Of a stretch of DNA of 64,000 bases, positions 56,302 to 64,000 are shown one piece after another (within the stretch, counting starts at the first letter, position 1; each line of letters begins with the position of its first letter). Below the pieces are notes generated by a model, which worked only from the letters and a program-made list of their open reading frames with translations, had not been told where the DNA came from and made no database searches. The stretch is from Pelagibacterium limicola. Lineage in GTDB: Bacteria > Pseudomonadota > Alphaproteobacteria > Rhizobiales > Devosiaceae. The DNA lies in contig NZ_JADQDB010000004.1 of NCBI RefSeq assembly GCF_015694405.1, forward strand, positions 62,001-126,000, in the 5' to 3' direction. The position numbers and the translations under genes were made by a program.

Positions 56302-57954
56302 ATGGCTGAATGGTGGCGTGGCGGAGTGATCTATCAGATCTATCCGCGCTCCTTTCAGGACAGTAATGGCGACGGAATTGGCGATCTCAGAGGCATCATT
56401 TCTCGGCTTGAGCACGTTGCCAGCCTCGGTGTCGATGCTATCTGGCTCTCCCCCATCTTCCCTTCGCCCATGGCCGACATGGGGTATGACGTTGCCAACT
56501 ATACCGATGTCGATCCGTTGTTCGGCGTACTCGCCGATTTCGACGCCCTCATCGAAAAGGCGCATGCGCTGGGCCTCAAGGTCATCATCGATCAGGTCCT
56601 GAGTCACACTTCCGATCAGCATCCCTGGTTCCAGGAGTCAAAAACGTCGCGCACCAACCCGCGCGCCGACTGGTATGTCTGGGCCGATCCCAATGACGAC
56701 GGTACCCCGCCCAACAATTGGCCTTCGGTGTTCGGCGGTCCTGCCTGGGAGTGGAATGGCGCGCGCCGTCAGTATTACCTGCATAATTTCCTGATCAGCC
56801 AGCCGGACCTCAACTTCCACAACCCCGACGTGCAGGACGCGGTTCTGGATGCAATGCGCTTCTGGCTCGACCGTGGTGTGGACGGCTTCCGGTTCGATAC
56901 GGTCAATTACTATTTCCATGACGAGGAACTGCGTAGCAACCCACCCGCCCCGCGCGAAAAGGAAACGCCGCTGGAGGCTGATCCCTACGGGATGCAGCTC
57001 CATCTCCATTCAAAGAACCGCCCCGAAAACATAGACTTCCTCAGGCGCGTCCGTGCGCTGCTCGATGAATATCCCGGCACGACGACCGTTGGCGAGGTCG
57101 GCGAGGCGCATCGCGCGATCGATATCATGGCCGCCTACACCACCGGCGACGATCTTTTGCACATGTGCTACTCGTTCGACATGCTTGGCCCTCAGTTTGC
57201 TGCCAGGCATTTCCGCTCGCGCGTCGAAAAGTTCTTCGCAGGCGCTCCCGATGGCTGGCCGTGCTGGAGCTTTTCCAACCACGACGTCGTGCGTCACATT
57301 TCCCGCTGGGAAGCCCACGAGGTTACGCCTGAAACGCTCGGGCGGCTGACCATTGCCTTGTTGCTGGCACTCAAAGGGTCGGTCTGCCTTTACCAGGGCG
57401 AGGAACTCGGTCTGCCTGAAGCCGAGCTCGAATATTCCGAGCTCACCGATCCTCCGGGTCTCCGCTTCTGGCCCGACATCAAGGGGCGCGACGGTTGCCG
57501 TACGCCCATGCCCTGGACGGACGCACCAAACGGAGGGTTCTCGGAAACCAAGCCGTGGCTTCCCGTCAAGCAGCCCCACCTCCAGCGCAACGTGGCGGCG
57601 CTCGAGGCCGATCCGGACGCGCTTGTTCACTACTACCGACGGATTCTATCCTACCGGAAGACCAACCGCGCGCTCGTGGATGGCGACGCCCATTTCTTCG
57701 ATGTCCCCGAACCGATCTTGGCCTTCGCACGCACGGGCGCTGACGGTGATCTCGTTTGCATCTTCAATCTTTCGGCAAAGCCGTGCCGGCTCACACTTGC
57801 CGGGTTGCCACGGTCGTCAGTGCTTGCTGGGGTGTCGAATGGCGCTGAGCGCAAAGGCGGCACGCTCGCGCTCGCAGGCAACGGCTTTGCCTATCTCGAA
57901 TGTGGCGCAGGGCTCGACCCCAAAGCCATTTCGGTCAAACCCGCAAAGGGCTAG
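56302..57954 (+). CDS. aglA: GH13 alpha-glucosidase
   Basis: A 550-residue cytosolic glycoside hydrolase of family 13 (oligo-1,6-glucosidase/alpha-glucosidase group). The barrel starts GGVIYQIYPRSFQDSNGDGIGDL. The catalytic nucleophile is D199 in DGFRFDTVN, acid/base E265 in TTVGEVGE, and the stabilising Asp is D328 in FSNHDV. There is no signal peptide, so it cleaves imported maltose, sucrose or other alpha-glucosides. Start at ATG 56302 after GGGAGAAAG. It is the first gene of the operon with malE, malF and malG. Confidence 0.93.
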   Translation: MAEWWRGGVIYQIYPRSFQDSNGDGIGDLRGIISRLEHVASLGVDAIWLSPIFPSPMADMGYDVANYTDVDPLFGVLADFDALIEKAHALGLKVIIDQVLSHTSDQHPWFQESKTSRTNPRADWYVWADPNDDGTPPNNWPSVFGGPAWEWNGARRQYYLHNFLISQPDLNFHNPDVQDAVLDAMRFWLDRGVDGFRFDTVNYYFHDEELRSNPPAPREKETPLEADPYGMQLHLHSKNRPENIDFLRRVRALLDEYPGTTTVGEVGEAHRAIDIMAAYTTGDDLLHMCYSFDMLGPQFAARHFRSRVEKFFAGAPDGWPCWSFSNHDVVRHISRWEAHEVTPETLGRLTIALLLALKGSVCLYQGEELGLPEAELEYSELTDPPGLRFWPDIKGRDGCRTPMPWTDAPNGGFSETKPWLPVKQPHLQRNVAALEADPDALVHYYRRILSYRKTNRALVDGDAHFFDVPEPILAFARTGADGDLVCIFNLSAKPCRLTLAGLPRSSVLAGVSNGAERKGGTLALAGNGFAYLECGAGLDPKAISVKPAKG

Positions 57955-58023
57955 GCCGCAACCAAGACGCCGCCGGTTCATGCCCGGTGGTGCATCAAGC
58001 ATAGTGTCAAGGGAGGACACATC

Positions 58024-59196
<1,173 letters not shown>

Positions 59197-59215
59197 TACT
59201 GCCCGATTGCACGCG

Positions 59216-59241
59216 GCGGCCGGCGGCTTTTCGCCGGCCGC
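59216..59241 (+). terminator. malE-malF intercistronic hairpin
   Basis: GCGGCCGGCG and CGCCGGCCGC make a perfect 10-bp stem with a 6-base loop, 20 bases after the malE stop. No T-tract follows. It probably protects malE mRNA or attenuates transcription into malF. Confidence 0.75.
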
Positions 59242-59274
59242 TTCGGGTTCCGGTCCCAATGGCGCGAGGCACCG

Positions 59275-60849
59275 ATGGCGACGATGGCTCTGCAACGCGA
59301 TATCCCGCCCGCGGGATCTCCGCTTGAATTGCGCACAATCGTCGGCACCCTGATCAAATGGGCGTTGCTTGCGGTTTATGGCCTCGCGCTGCTTTATATC
59401 GCCTGGGGACTCTACGCTGCGGGCGAGGCGCTGTTTGCCGCGGTGGTGCTGGCGCTGATGGTCGGCACGACCATCGTTTTCGGCCTGCGCCGGTTCTATA
59501 CCATCCGCTTCATCTTCCCCGCCGTCATGGCGGTGCTGATCTTCATCGCGCTGCCGGTCGGCTTTACCTCCTATGTCGGCTTCACCAATTTCGGCGCCCG
59601 CAATCTGCTCACCCAGGATCGCGTGATCGCTTACCACATGCAGCGCACCATCGTGGATGCGAGCACCGAGCGCCCCTTTGTGCTCAGCCGCGATGTCGAA
59701 GGCTATCGTCTATTCCTGCCGGAAGGGGAGGGCGGGTTCATCTCCGAGCCCTTTGCCCTCGATGGTTCACCGGTCGAAATCGGAATGACGCCGGTGTCCC
59801 AGGCTCCCGAAACCGTGCTCGAAATGCGCGACGTCGTACAACTGCGCGGACCGCTCGGCGCGGTCACTGCCGTCTTGCCTGATGGCACCGACCTGACACT
59901 TTCGGGACTGCGTTCCTTCGCCACCGTCCGTCCGGTCTATGAAGAACAGCCCGATGGCTCGCTCCTCAACATCGCGGATGGCACAGTGCTGACACCCGAT
60001 CAGTCGGTGGGGTTCTACCGCAATGAGGAGGGGCAGGCGATCGCGCCGGGTTGGCGCGTACATGTGGGCTGGGCAAACTTTCAGCGCGTGCTCTTTTCGG
60101 ACAACGTGCGCCAGCCCATGCTCCAGATTTTCGTCTGGACGGTCGTCTTCGCCTTCCTCTCGATGGTGCTGACGTTCTCCGTCGGCATCCTGCTAGCCTC
60201 GCTGCTGCAGTGGCCGCACCTGAGGTTCAAGGGCTTTTACCGGATCATGCTTGTGCTGCCCTATGCGGTGCCTGCCTTTATCTCGATCCTCGTTTTCCGA
60301 GGATTGTTCAACCAGAATTTCGGTGAGATCAATCTGATCCTCCAGACGCTTTTCGGCATCAAGCCGCAATGGTTCACCGATCCAAACCTCGCACGGGCCA
60401 TGACGCTCATTGTCAATACCTGGCTGGGCTACCCCTATATGATGCTGCTCGGCATGGGCTATTTGCAGGCCATCCCGCAGGACCACTACAAGGCCGCCGC
60501 GCTCGAAGGATCCGGGCCGCTTCGCAACTTCTTTGCCATCACCCTGCCGCAACTCCTGCCGCCCTTCGTGCCGTTGCTGATTGCCAATTTCGCGTTCAAC
60601 TTCAACAATGTCGTGCTGATCCTCTTGCTGACGCGCGGCCTGCCCAACATTCCCGGCACCGAAATCCCGGCCGGAGCGACCGACATCCTCGGCTCGTTCA
60701 CCTACCGGATGAGCTTTAACGACGCGGGGCAGAATTTCGGGATGGCGGGCGCCATTTCGACTTTGATCTTCATCGTCGTGGCCATCATTGCCTATGCCAA
60801 CTTCGTCGCCATGCGCCGCTATGCGGCGGCAAAGGGGAGGGGACAATGA
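59275..60849 (+). CDS. malF: Maltose ABC transporter permease MalF
   Basis: A 524-residue permease, about the length of E. coli MalF (514). After three N-terminal helices there is a large periplasmic insertion (about 105-260), the MalF P2 loop that holds the binding protein. It is followed by the core helices and the EAA coupling motif AAALEGSGPLRNFFAITLPQ. The P2 loop separates it from the generic sugar permeases of the same superfamily and supports maltose/maltodextrin as substrate. Its stop overlaps malG by ATGA. Confidence 0.94.
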   Translation: MATMALQRDIPPAGSPLELRTIVGTLIKWALLAVYGLALLYIAWGLYAAGEALFAAVVLALMVGTTIVFGLRRFYTIRFIFPAVMAVLIFIALPVGFTSYVGFTNFGARNLLTQDRVIAYHMQRTIVDASTERPFVLSRDVEGYRLFLPEGEGGFISEPFALDGSPVEIGMTPVSQAPETVLEMRDVVQLRGPLGAVTAVLPDGTDLTLSGLRSFATVRPVYEEQPDGSLLNIADGTVLTPDQSVGFYRNEEGQAIAPGWRVHVGWANFQRVLFSDNVRQPMLQIFVWTVVFAFLSMVLTFSVGILLASLLQWPHLRFKGFYRIMLVLPYAVPAFISILVFRGLFNQNFGEINLILQTLFGIKPQWFTDPNLARAMTLIVNTWLGYPYMMLLGMGYLQAIPQDHYKAAALEGSGPLRNFFAITLPQLLPPFVPLLIANFAFNFNNVVLILLLTRGLPNIPGTEIPAGATDILGSFTYRMSFNDAGQNFGMAGAISTLIFIVVAIIAYANFVAMRRYAAAKGRGQ

Positions 60850-61736
60850 TCGTTGAAAACCCGCGCGCACTGTTCTTCAAAAAACTGGCCGCGCACACTT
60901 TCCTCATCGCGTTCATCGCGCTGATCCTTTTTCCCTTTCTGATGGTGCTCTCGATTTCCTTCCGCGAGGGCAATTTCTCGACCGGCAGCCTCTGGCCCGA
61001 ACGCCCGACGCTCGAGCACTGGTATCTTGCTTTAGGCATTCCCTACGAGCGGCCGAACGGCGTCATCGTCCAGCCGCCGTTCCCTGTGATGCTCTGGCTC
61101 TGGAATTCGATCAAGATCGGGGTCATCGCCTCGGCGGGCATCCTGATGCTTTCGACCACCGCAGCTTATGCGTTCTCAAAACTCCGCTTCCGCCACAAGG
61201 GGATCGTCCTCGATTCCCTCCTCATCATCCAGATGTTCCCGGCCGCCCTCACCGTCATAGCGCTCTATACGCTGTTCGATGCGCTTGGCTCGATCACCCC
61301 GCTCCTCGGCGTGGATAGTCACTGGGCGCTCGTTATCGCCTATCTCAGCGCTATCACGCTCCATATCTGGACCATCAAGGGCTATTTCGACTCGATGGAC
61401 CCCGCGCTCGACAAGGCCGCCCAGATCGATGGTGCGACGCCCTGGCAGACCTTCCGCTTCGTCTTCCTGCCCATGAGCATTCCGATCCTTGCGGTGGTGT
61501 TCGTGCTGGCGTTCATTTTTCTCGTCACCGAATATCCGATTGCGGCGGTGTTGCTGCGTGAGCAAGGCCAGATGACGCTGGCCGTGGGGGCGCGGCAATA
61601 CCTTTACGAGCAGCGTTACCTCTGGGGTGATTTCGCTGCCGCGGCGATCCTCTCGGGTATCCCCATCACGCTGGTCTTTCTTCTGGCCCAGCGCTACCTG
61701 GTGTCGGGGCTTTCCGAAGGGGCGGTGAAGGGCTGA
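60846..61736 (+). CDS. malG: Maltose ABC transporter permease MalG
   Basis: A 296-residue, six-helix inner-membrane permease that pairs with MalF. Its EAA coupling motif reads DKAAQIDGATPWQTFRFVFLP. SLWPERPTLEHWYLALGIPYE in the first periplasmic loop matches MalG. The start is set by the four-base overlap with malF. The C-terminus ends LSEGAVKG, in line with MalG proteins whose tail contacts MalK. Confidence 0.94.
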   Translation: MIVENPRALFFKKLAAHTFLIAFIALILFPFLMVLSISFREGNFSTGSLWPERPTLEHWYLALGIPYERPNGVIVQPPFPVMLWLWNSIKIGVIASAGILMLSTTAAYAFSKLRFRHKGIVLDSLLIIQMFPAALTVIALYTLFDALGSITPLLGVDSHWALVIAYLSAITLHIWTIKGYFDSMDPALDKAAQIDGATPWQTFRFVFLPMSIPILAVVFVLAFIFLVTEYPIAAVLLREQGQMTLAVGARQYLYEQRYLWGDFAAAAILSGIPITLVFLLAQRYLVSGLSEGAVKG

Positions 61737-61743
61737 ATGCTCC

Positions 61744-62913
61744 CTACTGCGCGGGAAGCGCTCGTTCGGCCAGCCGCGCCCAGAAGCTCACGCCGTAGGG
61801 AATGGCCTCTTCGTTGAAATCGTATGTGTCGGTATGGAGGTCCGAGGTATCGCCATTGCCGAGGAAAATATATGCGCCCGGCCGGGCGTTGAGCATATAG
61901 GCGAAATCCTCCCCGCCCATAGTCGGGTCGACATCGGGGTTCACATTGGCTTCCCCAACGATTTCGCCCGCGACAGACGCCGCAAAAGCCGTCTGTGCCG
62001 GTGCGTTGACCGTTACAGGATAGCCGCGCCTATAGGTAACGCTCGCCGTCGCACCGAACGCCTCGGCGAGCTGTGGTGCAAGGCGCTTCATGCCCTTTTC
62101 CATCTGTGTACGCACCTCCTCATCGAGCGTGCGCACCGTTCCCGTAAGGCGCGACGTGCGCGGGATGACGTTGTGTGCCGTTCCCGCATTGACGGTCGTG
62201 ACTGAAAGCACCGCCTGCCGGATCGGGTTCACGTTGCGCGAAACCAGCGTTTGCAGCCCCGTGATGATATGCGCGGAGACGATCACCGGATCGACGGCGA
62301 GATGCGGCATGGCCGCATGGCCGCCATGCCCCTCGATATCGATGATGAACTCGTCGGTTCCTGCCATGATTCCGCCCTCGCGGATGGCGAACTGGCCGAG
62401 GGGAATTCCCGGCATGTTGTGCATCCCGAACACTTCGGAAATTCCGAAACGCTCCATGATGCCGTCCTCGACCATCTCCCGGCCGCCGCCGCCGCCTTCC
62501 TCGGCGGGCTGGAAGATAACCGCGACCGTGCCGTCGAAATTGCGCGTCTCGGCGAGATAGCGCGCCGCGCCGAGCAGCATCGCCGTGTGTCCGTCGTGCC
62601 CGCAGGCGTGCATCAAGCCCTGGTTAGTGGAAGCATAGGGTTTGCCGGTCGCCTCGGTGATCGGCAAGGCGTCCATGTCGGCCCGCAGGCCGACGGTCTT
62701 GCCACTCGTGTTTGTCTTGCCCCGGATGACACCCACGACGCCCGTCCGCCCCAGCCCGGCCACCACCTCGTCAACCCCGAAGGACTTGAGTTTCTCCACA
62801 ACCAAAGCCGCAGTACGGTGCACGTCGAACAATAGCTCGGGATGGGTGTGGATGTCGCGCCGCCACGCGACGATATCGGCCTGCAAATCGGCGATGCGGT
62901 TGATAATGGGCAT
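61744..62913 (-). CDS. M20 family amidohydrolase (aminoacylase/hippurate hydrolase type)
   Basis: A 389-residue metal-dependent amidohydrolase of peptidase family M20D. Metal and catalytic motifs: MHACGHDGHTAMLLGAARYL (Cys and His ligands), FQPAEEGGGGG (catalytic Glu pair), and GMHNMPG with its His. A lid domain around 185-295 contains GHGGHAAMPH. It probably deacylates N-acyl-amino acids; hippurate or IAA-amino acid conjugates are possible. It converges on malG with a seven-base gap and is not part of the sugar operon. Confidence 0.92.
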   Translation of the reverse strand: MPIINRIADLQADIVAWRRDIHTHPELLFDVHRTAALVVEKLKSFGVDEVVAGLGRTGVVGVIRGKTNTSGKTVGLRADMDALPITEATGKPYASTNQGLMHACGHDGHTAMLLGAARYLAETRNFDGTVAVIFQPAEEGGGGGREMVEDGIMERFGISEVFGMHNMPGIPLGQFAIREGGIMAGTDEFIIDIEGHGGHAAMPHLAVDPVIVSAHIITGLQTLVSRNVNPIRQAVLSVTTVNAGTAHNVIPRTSRLTGTVRTLDEEVRTQMEKGMKRLAPQLAEAFGATASVTYRRGYPVTVNAPAQTAFAASVAGEIVGEANVNPDVDPTMGGEDFAYMLNARPGAYIFLGNGDTSDLHTDTYDFNEEAIPYGVSFWARLAERALPAQ

Positions 62914-63006
62914 AGAAATTCCTGAAGGGATCGTTCAGTAAGGGGGTAGTTTCGGTTCCCTGACCGGGCGCGTCAATGGGCTGACGACAAATTGTCGACC
63001 AGGATA

Positions 63007-63615
63007 ATGGAGAACATGCCGGTCGAAGAACGTCTGATCATCGATTTTGTAGGTGGTGCCGTCGGCTACCGCCTGCGCCAGCGCGAGGGTCGCGGACAGG
63101 CGCTTCCGAAAGCCATCGGCCTGGGGAAAGGCGCGCCACCCTTTATCGTCGATGCCACAGCAGGTATGGGTCGCGATGCCTTTCTTCTCGCTTCGCTCGG
63201 TGCCCATGTAACGCTGATCGAGCGCAACACGGCGGTTCATGTTGCGCTCGCCGACGCAATGGAACGGGCACGGAAAACCTCCCCCGAGTTCAGCGAAATC
63301 ATCGGCCGGATGACGCTCCTTTGCGGCGACTCGCGCGAGCTTCTCGTGGGTCTTGCGCCCGAAGTCGTGCTGGTCGATCCCATGCATCCTCCGCGCGGAA
63401 AATCGGCGCTGGTCAAAAAGGAAATGCGCGTCCTGCGCGAATACGTGGGAGACGATCCCGACCAGCGGGAGTTGATCGAGACGGCGCTCAATGCGGCGCG
63501 CCAGCGGGTCGTGCTCAAGTGGCCGTTGCGGGCAAAGCCATTGGGAGGGCTGCGCAAACCCAGCCACCAGATCATTGGCAAGACCACCCGCTACGACGTC
63601 TTTATGATCTCATAG
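63007..63615 (+). CDS. rsmJ: 16S rRNA m2G1516 methyltransferase RsmJ
   Basis: A 202-residue SAM-dependent methyltransferase of the RsmJ (YhiQ) family. RsmJ methylates the N2 of G1516 in 16S rRNA. The SAM loop is VDATAGMGRDAFLLASLGA, the acidic strand end is LIERN, and the family's hallmark VDPMHPPRGKSALVKKEMR (catalytic DPMxP region) is intact. ATG 63007 after AGGATA is used; ATG 63016 and TTG 62992 are alternatives. RsmJ is known mostly from gammaproteobacteria. Confidence 0.88.
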   Translation: MENMPVEERLIIDFVGGAVGYRLRQREGRGQALPKAIGLGKGAPPFIVDATAGMGRDAFLLASLGAHVTLIERNTAVHVALADAMERARKTSPEFSEIIGRMTLLCGDSRELLVGLAPEVVLVDPMHPPRGKSALVKKEMRVLREYVGDDPDQRELIETALNAARQRVVLKWPLRAKPLGGLRKPSHQIIGKTTRYDVFMIS

Positions 63616-63690
63616 CAACGATTCCATTGCAAACCGTCCGCCGCCGACTATAAAGACCGCGCGCCTATCTCCTCTTCTCCGGAAAACCAG

Positions 63691-64000
63691 ATGTTCGAGA
63701 CTCTCTCCAAGGCACCACAGGACAAGATTTTTGCGCTCATGGCCGAGGTCGCTGCCGACGCGCGGCCCGGCAAGATCGATCTCGGTATTGGCGTCTACAA
63801 GGACGACGACGGCAATACCCCGATCATGAGCGCGGTCCGCAAGGCCGAGGAACGCATTCTCACGACCGCCAGGACCAAGACTTATATCGGCGTGGCAGGC
63901 AACAAGGGGTTCTGCACCGCCATGGTCGACCTGGCGCTGGCAGGAACCGTTCCGGCAGAGCGCGTGCGTTCCGTGCAGGCGCCGGGTGGCACGGGCGCGG
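63691..64000 (+). CDS. Aspartate/aromatic aminotransferase (N-terminal part)
   Basis: The frame starts at ATG 63691 and is still open at the window end (103 codons visible). The start MFETLSKAPQDKIFALMAEV, then DLGIGVYKDDDGNTPIMSAV and TYIGVAGNKGF, match class I PLP aminotransferases of the AspC/TyrB group, which interconvert aspartate or aromatic amino acids with 2-oxoglutarate. The PLP lysine lies beyond the window. AspC and TyrB cannot be told apart from this part. Confidence 0.92.
   Translation, partial: MFETLSKAPQDKIFALMAEVAADARPGKIDLGIGVYKDDDGNTPIMSAVRKAEERILTTARTKTYIGVAGNKGFCTAMVDLALAGTVPAERVRSVQAPGGTGA

Overview
The window is a GC-rich chromosomal segment of an alphaproteobacterium, most likely of the Hyphomicrobiales. 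The signs are ALA-synthase-type hemA, class I lysyl-tRNA synthetase, the block murA / DUF2948 / hisD / UPF0262 / infA / maf / yacG / tRNA-Phe, a PodJ-like polarity factor, the ligase-associated Lhr helicase with PdeM, and EcfG-type (GGAAC-N16/17-CGTT) stress promoters. A Devosia/Pelagibacterium-like relative is my guess from gene content. There is no rRNA, CRISPR array, intact transposase or prophage.

Layout. 1-9.9 kb: the tail of lysK; a LexA-like S24 repressor overlapping an AAC(6')-like acetyltransferase; DUF952-pyrD; PdeM and the Lhr helicase on the minus strand around a GNAT and a DUF4260 gene; DUF6460, a FrcK-like kinase and an SDR. 9.9-18.5 kb: a Cache-domain chemoreceptor, a MATE exporter, a TIGR02186/TauE pair and a large PodJ-like SEL1/peptidoglycan-binding protein. 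18.6-21.1 kb: glpR-glpK with helically phased TTTCN repeats between them. 21.2-28.2 kb: MerR, a LuxR-type response regulator, a VOC protein and a TetR regulator sharing a two-site operator, an ABC exporter, a hybrid sensor kinase, mscL and a flavodoxin. 28.3-32.8 kb: hemA divergent from a globin-coupled chemoreceptor, with an FNR-like box between them; an OmpA lipoprotein; a DUF883-like protein.

32.8-38.8 kb is the housekeeping block from tRNA-Thr to tRNA-Phe. It includes a fusion of UPF0262 to a low-molecular-weight tyrosine phosphatase. 38.8-40 kb looks degraded: a siderophore-interacting protein with a short N-terminus, followed by an unidentified decayed reading frame. 40-46.4 kb: a TRAP transporter (dctPQM), an SLC13/TrkA-C transporter, MgtC, DUF3008 and a receiver-only protein. 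46.6-53.9 kb: a small unknown gene, an APH(6)-like kinase with altered catalytic residues, an AEC transporter, an operon of permuted ATP-grasp / alpha-E / transglutaminase-like proteins (the last lacking its catalytic Cys), a DUF4870 protein, a 2-hydroxyacid dehydrogenase and a cupin. 53.9-61.7 kb is a maltose/alpha-glucoside locus: lacI-malK on minus, and alpha-glucosidase-malE-malF-malG on plus, with two CCGG-centred operators between. 61.7-64 kb: an M20 amidohydrolase, rsmJ, and the start of an aspC/tyrB-type aminotransferase.

The most unusual items are two enzyme homologues that seem to have lost catalytic residues (the APH(6)-like and transglutaminase-like proteins), the UPF0262-phosphatase fusion, the hemA/globin-sensor intergenic region, and four exact EcfG-type promoters placed directly upstream of mgtC, DUF3008, the DUF883-like gene and the merR gene.
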